From: Aegilops tauschii subsp. strangulata | Taxonomy: Eukaryota; Streptophyta; Magnoliopsida; Poales; Poaceae | Reading direction: 5' to 3' | Assembly (NCBI RefSeq): GCF_002575655.3 | Contig: NC_053037.3 | Coordinates: forward strand, 506,486,544-506,550,543 | Length of the DNA stretch: 64,000 bases | Shown: piece after piece, positions 10,958 to 22,645 of the stretch | Layout of the letters: each line of letters starts with the position of its first letter | How positions within the stretch are numbered: the stretch's first letter is position 1 | Program-made: the position numbers and the translations under genes | The notes under the pieces: model-generated | Told to the model about the DNA's origin: nothing | What the model saw: the letters and a program-made list of their open reading frames with translations, nothing else | Databases searched by the model: none

Positions 10958-11713
10958 ATGGAACCCACGAGGCAGGTCGTGCGCCACACGACGGCCATTG
11001 GTGCCTCGGGATCACCTGCTGTGCTAGCTGAGATGATGACCTATCTGGGTTATCGCTGGCACCCTGAGTATACCGTCTACAAGGAGTACCAGGACTTTAA
11101 CCAGGAGCAGTACCGTGCCATCGTCCACCTCTACTCTCGGGAGTATGACTCCACTATTGTGCTGCACAACGCTCATGGTGTTGGAGTGACCATCGATATG
11201 GCTGTTCACGATGCTGCTTATGCTGCTCTGACACGTCTTCGTGGAGAGTATCGGGAGTTGGACACCTCCCCTTTCAGGCACATTGCTATCGCATCTGATG
11301 TTGGTGCGGAGGGATACTATACTGCTGCCTACTCCACTTTCACCCGAGAGCCCTTCTACCATCAGAACCTGGTTCTGCATGCTGATAGGCTGGATCGAGC
11401 TAACCGAGCTCTTCGCCACGAGTTGTACACCACCCGTCAGCACCTTTACTGTGCTCTGACGCTGTTGCACCCCTTTGTCCGATCTAGAGAGCTGCCCCGT
11501 TCTGCGATCTACCCAGCCAGGACTGTGATGCCCCAGGGTGTCGGCTGGCCAAATGTGGGAGGCTACTCTCCCGCACTTGGTCCTCTTCTGCCACCTGAGC
11601 GTCAGGTTCTGCATCAGAGTATTCGTGGACCCCAGTTTGCTAACGTGGAGTTCCCGATGCGACACTACCAGCTTTCAGGCTACACCTACCTCCACAATAC
11701 CTCTTGGGACTGA
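10958..11713 (+). CDS. Additional ORF upstream of gag in the Tekay-like element
   Basis: A 251-residue open frame between the primer site and gag. I do not recognise a named family. It starts MEPTRQVVRHTT with the ATG abutting a strong 3' splice-site match (TTTGCTTTCAG), so the message may be spliced to this point. Residues about 25-105 run Pro-x-Tyr, a Tyr-Arg-Ala-Ile-Val strand, a Gly-Val-Gly-Val-Thr turn and an Ala-rich helix with AAYAALTRL, an order that recalls a double-stranded-RNA-binding fold; that is a guess. Residues about 145-170 look helical or coiled. It has no stop or frameshift, unlike gag beside it. A second copy begins at 20472 and is cut at 20532. Extra ORFs upstream of gag are known in Ogre/Tat elements. 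Confidence 0.6.
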   Translation: MEPTRQVVRHTTAIGASGSPAVLAEMMTYLGYRWHPEYTVYKEYQDFNQEQYRAIVHLYSREYDSTIVLHNAHGVGVTIDMAVHDAAYAALTRLRGEYRELDTSPFRHIAIASDVGAEGYYTAAYSTFTREPFYHQNLVLHADRLDRANRALRHELYTTRQHLYCALTLLHPFVRSRELPRSAIYPARTVMPQGVGWPNVGGYSPALGPLLPPERQVLHQSIRGPQFANVEFPMRHYQLSGYTYLHNTSWD

Positions 11714-11950
11714 TGTAGGTTTGCTTGTTAGTGTTAGATGCATTCGCCGCGAGCCTGTGTGCCGCCTATGGTGTTTTAGTCTTTGTACTGAACTCTGTGT
11801 ATTGAACTCTATGGATGACCCCTTTTGTATGTTATGTCGACTACTATGTAGTAGCTATCGTGCTCCTTTCATTATGCATGTTTCATCATGAATGATTCTT
11901 GTCTTTGGAAATTTCTCAATGCTGAACTACCCCTGTTATATATTAGCAGG

Positions 11951-14900
11951 ATGGTTAGACCAGGTGGTCGTGGTAGTGGTGGAAATGCCCCACCACCACC
12001 TGAGTACATGGCTGGTATGATCCAACAGTTCGAACTGAACCGCCAATTCATGGAAAATATGATGGCTCAGTTTCCTCGCCCCAATATGGACCAGCAGCCA
12101 ACCCGAGTAACTCTGCAGGATTTCATGCGCCTCAACCCAACTGTGTACCGCAACTCAACTCAGCCTCTGGATGCTGATGACGGCTCCGTGACATCACCTA
12201 TGAGATGGAGTCTGCCGATGTAGCCCCTGCCAGCTATGTCACCTTTGCTTCCTTCTTCCTAAAGGGACCCGCAGCTCAATGGTGGGACAGCCACAGGCGT
12301 ACTCTGCCAGCTAGAACAATCATCACCTGGCCAGACTTCCAAGCTGCTTTCCGTGCCCGCTTCATTCCTCAGGGAGTCATGGACCAGAAGAAGCGTGAGT
12401 TCCGCAACCTCACCCAAGGCAACAAAACTGTTGAAGCTTATCAGCGGGAGTTTCTGGACTTGTCACGCTATGCTGAAGAGGACATTGCAACTGATGCACG
12501 CAGACAGGAGAAGTTCCGTGATGGCCTTCAAGCTGACATCAAGCTTGCACTTCTGGTGCATGACTTTGCTGATTTCGCCACCTTGGTGAACAAGGCCATC
12601 AATGTCGAAACTGGTCTGCAGGAATACCAGAGCTCTCACAGGCGCAACCGTGACACGGGCTCATCTTCGGGCCCGCCCTCACAGAAGCGTAAGATATGGA
12701 TCCCGAACAACATGTACCGTCCAAATGCATCTGCCCCAAGGCAGGCCTATGCTGCACCTCGTCTGCCTCCACCACCATCTAGGCAGTCAAGACTTCCAGC
12801 TCCACCACCCCAAGCTCCTATTCCCACACCCAATAATGGTTTGTGCTTCAGGTGTGGTCAACCAGGACACTGTGCTAGAGAATGCAACCAGAACCAGAAT
12901 CAACTGGCCCTTCCAGCAACTGGCCATGGAAGCAACCAGCCCCGCAGCAACAAGGCCAAGTCTTATGGTCGTGTTCATGCCAACCACGTTGATCTCAACG
13001 AAGCTCAAGACCAGCCTGCTACTGTGATGGGTACACTCCTCGTAAATTCAGTACCAGCTTCCGTTTTATTTGATACAGGAGCATCCCATTCATTCATATC
13101 AGCAGAATTTGCATTCCTGCATGGCATTAAATACGAAGAGATGAACACTCCGCTAGTGGTACACACCCCTGCGGGCCAATGTCAAACCTCTATGGTTAGT
13201 CATGACGTTCCTGTTGAAATTGAAGGGCTGGAATTTCTTGTCTCTCCCATCGTACTGAAGTCCTGTAGCATTGATCTCATTCTGGGAATGAATTGGTTAA
13301 AAGCGCATACTGCTTCAATCGTTTGCGCCACTAAGACTGTCCATCTGCTACACCCTTCAGATGAAATAGTTACTTACCAAGCTCTTCTGGTGCAAAATGC
13401 CGAGGCAAGGCTCTATGCATTGAATGCATTGAACGCTGCACCACTCGAGGGCATTGAAAACATTCCCGTCGTGCGTGAATTCCTCGACATCTTTCCTGAA
13501 GAACTTCCAGGGATTCCCCCTGCTAGAGCTGTCGAATTCATCATCGACTTGAAACCAGGCACCACTCCTATAGCCAAGCGACCCTACAAGATGCCGCCGC
13601 ATGAACTCCTTGAGCTTAAGGAGGAAATCGACAATTCTCTTCGCAAAGGATTCATTCGCCCAAGTTGCTCTCCTTGGGGAGCACCTTCTCTCTTTGTCAA
13701 GAAGAAGGATGGGACAAACCGATTAGTTCAAGACTACCGTCCTATAAACCAAGCTACCATTCAGAATAAATACCCTCTCCCTCGGATCAATGGTCTATAT
13801 GATCAACTGGCGGGTTCATCAGTGTTCTCTAAGCTCAACTTGAGGTTGGGTTACCACCAGATCCGTGTTCGCGAAGAGGATATCCCAAAGACCGCCTTCG
13901 TGACTCGATATGGTTCATACGAGTACACCGTCATGTCTTTCGGTTTAACCAATGCTCCAGCCACCTTCTCTCGTCTGATGAACTATATATTCATGGATTA
14001 CCGCGACAAGTTTGTCGTGGTTTATCTGGATGATATCTTGGTATTTTCCAAGAACGAAGAAGAACATGCTGAACACCTTCGACTTGTGCTGGAAAAGCTA
14101 CGAGAGCATCAACTATATGCCAAGTTCTCCAAATGTGAATTTTGGCTTCCCGAAGTAACCTATCTGGGGCATGTCATCTCTAAGGATGGTATTGCCGTCA
14201 ACCCCGAGCGAGTTCAGGCTATTCTCGATTGGACTCCTCCGAAGAACGTTAAGCAAGTCAGAAGTTTTCTCGGTCTCGCCAGCTATTGCCGTCGATTCGT
14301 CGAGAACTTCTCCAAGATCGCCAGGCCTCTGACTAACCTGTTGCATAAGGGCGTCAAGTTCCAATGGACAGACAAATGTCAGGAAAGTTTCCAAGCACTC
14401 AAAGACAAGTTGACTTATGCCCCAGTGCTAGCTCCACCTGATACTAAGAAGGACTTCGTCATTTACTGCGACGCTTCCCGTCAAGGATTAGGCTATGTCC
14501 TAATGCAAGACCGCAAAGTGATTGCTTATGCCTCTCGGCAATTGCGCCCTCACGAAGAGAACTACCCAGTTCACGACCTCGAACTTGCTGCTTTCATTCA
14601 TGCGCTGAAGCAGTGGCGACATTACCTTCTCGGTAATCATTGCAAGATCTTCACTGACCACCAAAGTCTGAAGTATCTGTTTACTCAGCCAGACCTGAAC
14701 CTCCGTCAGCAGAGATGGATGGAGCTTGTTGCAGACTTTGACTTGGGTATTTCCTATACGCCAGGCAAGGCTAATGTAATGGCTGATGCCTTGAGCCGCA
14801 AGTCTTACTGCAACCACCTCCAGGTTCACAAAGTTCAGCCCTCCCTTGTTGAAGAATTCAGGAAGCTGAACCTCCATATTGTTCCTCCGGGTGCACTCGC

Positions 14901-16428
14901 TCCCCCTCCTAAGGAGTTTCGCAAGATGAACCTCCGTGTTGTTCCTCAGGGTTCCCTCAATACCCTGGCCGTCGAACCAGATCTCTTGGACTCCATCAAG
15001 AGAATACAGGGATATGACTCTGAAGCCCACAAGATTAAGCGCTACTTTGCAGAAGGAAAGCCCTCATTATTCACTATTGCTGAAGATGGAACTTTGTACT
15101 TCAAGGGCCGCCTAGTGGTGCCATGTGCAGAGAAAAACCTGGATATGACACAGGAAGTTATGAAAGAAGCTCATGATACGCCTCTATGTATCCATCCTGG
15201 TAGTACAAAGATGTACCAAGACATCCGTCAGAGATTCTGGTGGCCTAATATGAAGCAAGACATTGCTCGTTATGTTGCTGAGTGTGACGTTTGCCATCGT
15301 ATCAAAGCAGAACATCAAAGGCCTGCTGGAACTCTGCAACCTATCTCTATTCCTGAATGGAAATGGGACCATGTTGAGATGGACTTCGTCACTGGATTTC
15401 CCAAATCACAGAAAGGTAATGATGCTATTCTTGTCGTCATTGACCGGCTTTCCAAAGTTGCACATTTCCTGGCGGTCAAAGAAACGATCACTGCTAGTCA
15501 GTTGGCAACGCTCTATATGTCCATGATTGTTTCACTCCACGGTATTCCATTGGTTATCAGCTCAGACCGTGGCAGCTTATTCACTTCAAGATTCTGGGCA
15601 AGTTTCCAAGAAGCTATGGGAACTCATCTGTCATTCAGTACTGCGTTTCATCCTCAGTCACAAGGGAAAGTTGAACGCGTCAACCAAGTTCTCGAAGACA
15701 TGCTTCGAGCTTGTGTTATTTCCTTCGGCACGAAATGGGAGGAATCTCTCCCGTATGCTGAGTTCTCTTATAATAATAGCTATCAAGCTAGTCTGAAGAT
15801 GGCCCCCTTCGAAGTGTTATATGGACGAAAGTGCCGAACCCCTCTGAACTGGTCAGAAACTGGGGAACGTCCACTCTTCGGTCCGGATATTATCCAACAT
15901 GCCGAAGAACAAGTCCGCATTATTCGTGAGAATCTCAAGACTGCTCAGTCACGTCAGAAGAGTCAGTATGACCGTCATCATAAAGACATGGTCTATCAAC
16001 CTGGCGAAAAGGCCTATCTTCGAGTTACACCAATGAAGGGTGCTCACCGCTTCGGGATCAAGGGCAAGCTAGCTCCTCGCTATATTGGCCCATTCACTAT
16101 TCTCGAAAGGCGTGGAAAAGTGGCATATCGACTGGAGCTTCCGCCGAACCTTTCTTAGGTTCACGATGTGTTCCACGTGTCACAGCTCCGTCGTTGCTTC
16201 AAGGACCCAATCCGAGCAGTGGATCATGAAGTGCTCGAATTGCAGCAGGACCTCTCCTATAAAGAGCATCCGGTCCGCATTCTCGACCAAGCTGAACGCC
16301 GCACACGTCAGAAGGCGATCAAGTTCCTCAAAGTCCAGTGGTCGAATCACTCTGAAGACGAAGCCACATGGGAACGCGAGGATCGTCTTCGCGATGAATA
16401 CCCCGCACTGTTTCCTTCTACCTCCTAA
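11951..16428 (+). pseudogene. Ty3 chromovirus gag-pol polyprotein with one frameshift and one in-frame stop
   Basis: Starts MVRPGGRGSG, ATG right after an acceptor-like TATATTAGCAG. Gag runs in this frame to about 12180, where one base appears to be missing (GATGAC then GGCTCC); the rest is open from 12205 to 16158. In that long frame (residue 1 at 12205) are the retrotransposon gag domain, a CCHC zinc knuckle from Cys214 ([14 protein letters not shown]), protease DTG at 290-292, reverse transcriptase YLDD at 607-610, RNase H Asp756, integrase HHCC finger and the D,D(35)E triad at Asp1060, Asp1121 and Glu1157. TAG at 16156-16158 then splits off 90 residues in the same frame, ending in a chromodomain (KFLKVQWSNHSEDEATWE), stop at 16426. 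Two lesions only, so the copy is young. Role: particle, cDNA synthesis and integration. Confidence 0.92.
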
Positions 16429-16451
16429 ATCTCGGGACGAGATTTCTTGTA

Positions 16452-16463
16452 GTGGAGGAGATT
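16452..16463 (+). other. Polypurine tract of the Tekay-like element
   Basis: GTGGAGGAGATT directly before the second LTR start TGTAACGCCC. Confidence 0.75.
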
Positions 16464-19400
16464 TGTAACGCCCGGATAATTAGGCTACAGTAAAACTCTC
16501 CTGATGATGCCATGTCATCTCTGTTACTATTGCTAATCAAGTGTTAGTTCAAAACATCTCAAATTCAAAGAAATGAATTAGTGACAAACACCCAAAGTTT
16601 TCAAAAGTCAAAACAAAAATGTTCGGTGGGTGCCAAATATTGCATAGGTAATTATGGTGAAGTAAATACACTTTTAGAAAATGTATAAATACTTAAACTG
16701 AGTTAAAACAGAAAAGAAAATAAATAAAAGGGAAAAAAAGAAAATAAAACAAAAGGAAACGAATTCCCCCCCTCTTGGACCAGACGGCCCAGCTAATAGC
16801 CAGCCGGCCCGGCCCGCCTCCCCCTGCCGCCTCCTTTCCCTGTTTCCCCGACCCGGGTCGGAACAGGGGCGCGCTCCCGCCCGACCACCTCGCCGGCACC
16901 GACGCCGGGGAGGATAAGGCCGCCGCGCCCCCGCCTCCTCGATCCCGCCTCCCACTCGCCCCCACTCTCGCCTAGGTTCCTGCGCCTCTCCCACTCCCCT
17001 CCAGATCCACCTCTGTCGCGCCTCACCGAGCGCCGCCGTCGCCATGGTTGCGCCATAGCCGCGGCCACCGGACACCCCGCGCCTCGCCAACACGTCCACG
17101 AGACGCGTCGTCGTCCTCTACCTCGTCTACGCCTCGCCATCGAGCTCGAGGAGCACCGCACGGTCGGGATCGAGCTCGTCCCCATCTTCTCTGTCGCCGG
17201 TGACCGCCGTCGTCTCCGGCCACCTCTGCGCTCCTAAGCTGTCGCAGGCTTTTCGTAGCCGCTCGGTGAGCTCCACCCCTTCCTCTCCCCGTCCTAGCTC
17301 TGTTTACGCGCCGCAGCAAGCTGTGCGTGACACGACGCCATTGCCGCGCCCGGGCTCCGCTGTCGAGCTCATAGCCATCATGGTAGGGCTCGTCCCGGTC
17401 CGCCGAGCTCACCAACGTGTTCGTGGCTTCGAGTAGTCGTCGTAGGAGTAACGTGCCGCCCAGTTTTGGCCTCCGTTTCATCGCGCGCAAGTTTGCCATG
17501 CTTCGGGTCTCCGCCGTCCCTGTCGCCGGCGGCGGCTCCGGCCATCGCAGCTCGCGTGGCCACCCGCGTTGGATGCGGCGTTGCTCACTCCTTCGAACGC
17601 GCCAACGCACGGGCCAAATGGCCCCCTGTACGTGGATTACGGCGAGGTCCCGAGCGCCTCCGCCGTATTTTCGGTCGCCGGTGTTCAGCCGCCGGCCACC
17701 ACCGACGTGGCACACCTGGGGCCACCCCTGGGTCACTGCGAGCGGGCCCCGCGGGCTCCGTTGACTGGGTTGACCCAGTCAATGTGCTGACTGGGCAGCC
17801 CAGTGCCACTGACTGGTGGGTCTCGCCCCTAACACTAATTAAATTACTTAATTTAATTAAATTTAAATTGATTACTCACTCACAGTGGGCCCATTTTTCT
17901 AATTAGTTAGATTAATTGAAATTAAACTCTGTTAAGGCCACTGTCTATGACAGGTGGGACCCATTGGTCAGTTTGACTAGTCAAACAGGTCAGCTGACTG
18001 CTGACGTCATGCTGATGCATTGCTGACACATTAATAGATTTCTGTTAATAAAAATAATTCCAGAAAATGATTTAATCTTTGAAAATTCATAGAAAATAAA
18101 CTGTAACTCGGATGAAAATACTTTCTACATGAAAGTTGCTCAGAACAACGAGACGAATCCGGATACGCGTCCCGTTCGGTCACCACACGTCCCTAGCATA
18201 GTGAGCCTGCAACATTTCACCTCCGGTCCATCTGTCCGAAAACGCGAAACATCGGGAATACTTTCCCGGATGTTCCCCCCTTCGCCGGTATCACCTACTA
18301 CCGCGTTAGGGCACACCTAGCATCACGCTTTGTCATGTCATGCATCGTCATGCATCTGTTTGCATTGTATTCATTGTTTCTTCCCCCTCTTCTCTCCGAT
18401 AGACTACGAGACCGACGCCGCTGCTGGTGCCCCGACCGACTACGTTGTTGACGACCCCTCCTTCTCGGCTGAGCTTCCAGGCAAGCCCCCCCCCCCTTGA
18501 TCACCAGATATCGCATATTCTTCTCTATACTGCTTGCATTAGAGTAGTGTAGCATGTTACTCCTTTCCGTTTATCCTATCCTGATGCATAGCCTGTCCTT
18601 GCTTCTACTGTTGTTACCTTTACCTACAATCCTACATGCTTAGTATAGGATGCTAGTTTTCCATCAGTGGCCCTACATTCTTGTCCGTCTGCTGTGCTAT
18701 ACTATCGGGTCGTGGTCACTTGGGCGGTGATCACGGGTATATACTTATATACTTATATACTATATACATGACACATGTGGTGACTAAAGTCGGGTCGGCT
18801 CGTAGGAGTACCCGCAAGTGGATCTTTGTGGTGGAGCGACAGGGCAGGTTGATACCACCTAGGAGAGAGGTGGGCCTGGCCCTGGTCGGCGTTCGTGGAT
18901 ACTTAACACGCTTAACGAGATCTTGGTATTTGATCTGAGTCTGGCCATTTGGTCTATACGCACTAACCAGCTACACGGGAACAGTTATGGGCACTCGACG
19001 TCGTGGTATCAGCCGAAGCTCTTCTTGACGTCAGCGACGGAGCGGCGCGCGCCGGATTGGAGTGGAACGCCTGCTAGGCTAGGTCTGCTTCCGGCCGCCT
19101 CGCAACGTGCAGGTGTGCAATGGGCGATGGGCTCAGACCCCTGCGCGCATAGGATTTAGACCGGCGTGCTGACCTCTCGGTTGAGTCTAGGTGGGGCTGC
19201 GACGTGTTGATCTTACGAGGCCGGGCATGACCCAGAAAAGTGTGTCCGGCCAAATGGGATCGAGCGTGTTGGGTTATGTGGTGCACCCCTGCAGGGAAGT
19301 TTATCTATTCGAATAGCCGTGTCCCTCGGTAAAAGGACGACCCGGAGTTGTACCTTGACCTTATGACAACTAGAACCGGATACTTAATAAAATACACCCT

Positions 19401-20137
19401 TCCAAGTGCCAGATACAACCCGGTGATCGCTCTCTAACAGGGCGACGAGGAGGGGATCGCCGGGTAGGATTATGCTATGCGATGCTACTTGGAGGACTTC
19501 AATCTACTCTCTTCTACATGCTGCAAGATGGAGATGGCCAGAAGCGTAGTCTTCGACAGGACTAGCTATCCCCCTCTTATTCTGGCATTCTGCAGTTCAG
19601 TCCACTGATATGGCCCTTTACACATATACCCATGCATACGTAGTGTAGCTCCTTGCTTGCGAGTACTTTGGATGAGTACTCACGGTTGCTTCTCTCCCTC
19701 TTTTCCCCCTTTCCTTTCTACCTGGTTGTCGCAACCAGATGCTGGAGTCCAGGAGCCAGACGCCACCGTCGACGACGACTCCTACGACACTGGAGGTGCC
19801 TACTACTATGTGTAGCCCGCTGACGACGACCAGGAGTAGTTAGGAGGATCCCAGGCAGGAGGCATGCGCCTCGTTCGATCTGTATCCCAGTTTGTGCTAG
19901 CCTTCTTAAGGCAAACTTGTTTAACTTATGTCTGTACTCAGATATTGTTGCTTCCGCTGACTCGTCTGTGATCGAGCACTTGTATTCGAGCCCTCGAGGC
20001 CCCTGGCTTGTATTATGATGCTTGTATGACTTATTTATGTTTTAGAGTTGTGTTGTGATATCTTCCCGTGAGTCCCTGATCTTGATCGTACACATTTGCG
20101 TGCATGATTAGTGTACGGTCAAATCGGGGGAGTCACA
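16464..20137 (+). repeat. Second LTR of the Tekay-like element (3.7 kb)
   Basis: TGTAACGCCCGGATAATTAG to GGGAGTCACA, colinear with 6988-10623. Differences include an inserted GCTGATGCATT-like stretch near 18010, an expanded TATACT microsatellite near 18740 and an added GGACAC near 17070. TATA box candidate at 16684-16691. Confidence 0.9.
18403..19839 (+). pseudogene. Second copy of the LTR-encoded acidic ORF, with a premature stop
   Basis: Exon A 18403-18480 and exon B 19739-19839 have the same lengths (78 and 101 bases), the same AG|GCAAGC donor and the same CAACCAG acceptor as the first copy. Amino acid changes relative to it are Ala to Val, Ile to Val and Asn to Asp. One CAG has become TAG at 19813-19815, eight codons before the normal end, so the YYYV tail loses its last residues. 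Confidence 0.4.
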
Positions 20138-20140
20138 AGT

Positions 20141-20152
20141 TGGTATTAGAGC
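20141..20152 (+). other. Second primer binding site, one mismatch
   Basis: TGGTATTAGAGC after the second LTR; the C at position 7 of the site is T. Its presence shows that internal sequence resumes here. Confidence 0.8.
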
Positions 20153-20471
20153 CGACTGCCTGTAGGAATCCCCCTTCCACACTCCTTGGCCGAAGTCGAG
20201 TCTAGACATTGCAAAACTTTTACTAACATGGCTGTGTGTCTTACGGGCCCACGTCGCCATTGGGTGGTACTAGGATCTTTTACTCCTCGACCTTTACTCT
20301 GGGACTTTGAACTCTCTTCTACTCGGGTTAAACGAATTTACTAACTCTAACACTAGGATCCCGTGACCACATTCACCCCAAAGTTCGATAAGCCATAGTT
20401 ATTTCTTAGAATAGTATTTTGAACAATTCCCACACTGTCATTTAACTCCTTTGAAACATCTTTGCTTTCAG

Positions 20472-20532
20472 ATGGAACCCACGAGGCAGGTCGTGCGCCA
20501 CACGACGACCATTGGTGCCTCGAGATCACCTG
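20472..20532 (+). pseudogene. Truncated second copy of the upstream additional ORF
   Basis: Same TTTGCTTTCAG acceptor and same start MEPTRQVVRHTT as 10958. After about 20 codons it runs into copia leader sequence (TTGTTGCATGTTTTACG) at 20532-20533. Confidence 0.75.
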
Positions 20533-20887
20533 TTGTTGCATGTTTTACGTGGCTGCTATGGGTTTCTAGCAAGAACGTTTCTTACCTACGCAAAAGCCAC
20601 AACGGTGATATGCCAATTGCTATTTACCCTTCATAAGGACCCTCTTCATCGAATCCGATCTGACTAAAGTGGGAGAGACAGACACCCGCTAGCCACCTTA
20701 TGCATCAAGTGCATGTCAGTCGGTGGAACCTGTCTCACGTAAGAGTACGTGTAAGGTCGGTCCGGGCCGCTTCATCCCACAATTCTGCCGAATCAAGATA
20801 AGACTAGTAACGGTAAGCAAATTGAACAAATCATCGCCCACAACTACTTTGTGTTCTACTCGTGCATAGAATCTACGCATAGACCTA
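20533..20887 (-). other. 5' leader of the left Angela/WIS-like element
   Basis: Matches 34963-35307 of the complete Angela element. Non-coding. It stops at the junction with Tekay-like sequence; two to four bases (TG or TGTT) are shared at the break. Confidence 0.75.
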
Positions 20888-20899
20888 GCTCTGATACCA
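20888..20899 (-). other. Primer binding site of the left Angela/WIS-like element
   Basis: GCTCTGATACCA on the plus strand, which is TGGTATCAGAGC on the element's strand, one base from the LTR end. Confidence 0.9.
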
Positions 20900-20900
20900 C

Positions 20901-22645
20901 TGTTGGGTAACGTAGCAATAATTCAAAAATTTCCTACGTGTCACCAAGATCAATCTAGGAGATGCTAGCAACGAGAGAGAGGGAGTGCATCTTCATACCC
21001 TTGAAGATCGCTAAGCGGAAGCGTTACAAGAATGCGGTTGATGGAGTCGTACTCGCGGCGATTCATATCGCTGAAGATCCGATCTAGCGCCGAACGGACG
21101 GCGCCTCCGCGTTCAACACACGTACAACCCGAGGACGGCTCGTCCTTCTTGATCCAGCAAGGGGAGACGAGAAGTTGAGGGAGAACTCCAGCAGCACGAT
21201 GACGTGGTGGCGATGGAGCTCGTGGTTCTCCGACAGAGCTTTGCGAAGCACTACGGAGGAGGAGGAGGAGTTGGAGGAGGAGAGGGCTGCGCCAGGGAAT
21301 GGGTGCGGCTGCCCTCTCTCTTCCTCATTATATATAGGGGGAACGGGGTGGAGGAGGCGCCCTAGGGTTCCTAGGAGAGGGGCGGCGGCCACAGGGGAAA
21401 CCCTAGATGGGTTTGGGCGCCCCCACCCCTGGGAAACTTGTCCCCCAAGCCGGGAGGGGTGGCTGCCCTAGGGGAGGCGCCCCCACCTCTCCACGTTACG
21501 TGAGAGGGGTTGGGAGGGGCGCACAGCCCCTTAGAGGGCTGGTGTGCCCCCTCCCCTTGGCCCATAAGGCCCCCAACGCTTGCCGGGGCCTCCGAAACAC
21601 CTTTCGGTCACGCTGGTCGTCACCCGGTACTCCCAGAACAATTCCGGACTTCAATACCCTTCGTCCAATATATCGATCTTCACCTCCGGACCACTCCGGA
21701 GTTCCTCGTCATGTCCGGGATCTCATCCGGGACTCCGAACAACCTTCGGTGACCACATACTATTTCCCATAACAACTCTAGCGTCACCGAACCTTAAGTG
21801 TGTAGACCCTACGGGTTCGGGAACCATGCAGACATGACCGAGACACCTCTCCGGCCAATAACCAATAGCGGGATCTGGATACCCATATTGGCTCCCACAT
21901 GTTCCACGATGATCTCATCGGATGAACCACGATGTCGGGGATTCAATCAATCCCGTATACAATTCCCTTTGTCTATCGGTATGTTACTTGCCCGAGATTC
22001 GATCGTCGGTATCCCTATACCTCGTTCAATCTCGTTACCGGCAAGTCTCTTTACTCGTTCAGTAACGCATGATCCCGTGGCTAACTCATTAGTCACATTG
22101 AGCTCATTATGATGATGCATTACCGAGTGGGCCCAGAGATACCTCTCCGTCATACGGAGTGACAAATCCCAGTCTCGATTCGTGCCAACCCAACAGACAC
22201 TTTCGGAGATACCTGTAGTGCACCTTTATAGCACCCAGTTACGTTGTGACGTTTGGTACACCTAAAGCATTCCTACGGTATCCGGGAGTTGCACAATCTC
22301 ATGGTCTAAGGAAACGATACTTGACATTAGAAAAGCTCTTAGCAAACGAACTACACGATCTTGTGCTATGCGTAGGATTGAGTCTTGTCCATCACATCAT
22401 TCTCCTAATGATGTGATCCCATTATCAATGACATCCAATGTCCATGGTTAGGAAACCATAACCATCTATTGATCAACGAGCTAGTCAACTAGAGGCTTAC
22501 TAGGGACATGTTGTGGTCTATGTATTCACACATGTATTACAGTTTCCAGTTAGTACAATTATAGCATGAATAATAGACAATTATCATGAACAAGGAAATA
22601 CAATAATAACCATTTTATTATTGCCTCTAGGGCATATTTCCAACA
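20901..22645 (-). repeat. 5' LTR of the left Angela/WIS-like element
   Basis: 1,745 bp, TGTTGGGTAACG to CATATTTCCAACA on the plus strand, terminal TG...CA. Ends match the partial LTR at 1-254. Confidence 0.9.

Larger units (their letters stand above)
6988..20532 (+). mobile_element. Tekay-like Ty3 chromovirus in LTR-internal-LTR-internal arrangement, truncated
   Basis: Two long LTRs (6988-10623 and 16464-20137) start with TGTAAC and end with GTCACA. The first internal region (10624-16463) holds a primer site, an extra ORF, gag-pol and a polypurine tract. After the second LTR a second primer site and about 390 bases of the same internal region follow (20138-20532) until copia sequence takes over. 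A simple element would end at the second LTR, so this is a partial tandem, best explained by unequal recombination between LTRs of two copies followed by deletion. The clade call rests on the chromodomain after integrase and the Met-tRNA primer site. Confidence 0.85.
1..22645 (-). mobile_element. Angela/WIS-like copia retrotransposon, left end outside window, carrying nested insertions and a deletion
   Basis: Ty1/copia element read on the minus strand. Seen: end of the 3' LTR (1-254), PPT-like purine tract, pol remnants (1886-3774), then foreign Ty3 DNA (3775-20532), then the 5' leader (20533-20887), a primer binding site and the 5' LTR (20901-22645). The 3' LTR end and the 5' LTR end match each other over the last 250 bases almost perfectly. 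Compared with the complete relative at 28391-37070, the stretch equivalent to about 32214-34962 (integrase, protease, gag) is missing, so an insertion was followed by a deletion. The bases after the right end are CATGC (22646-22650), the expected right half of a 5-bp target duplication; the left half is outside the window. The host is the RNase H part of a Maximus-like element. Confidence 0.85.

Noticed and set aside
11024..11665. 213-residue minus-strand frame opposite the extra ORF
   Set aside because: Shadow of the real plus-strand frame.
8908..11713. Fusion of the LTR acidic exon directly to the extra ORF or to gag
   Set aside because: From the GC donor at 8985 (phase 1), splicing to the acceptors at 10957 or 11949 does not keep the frame of either ORF.
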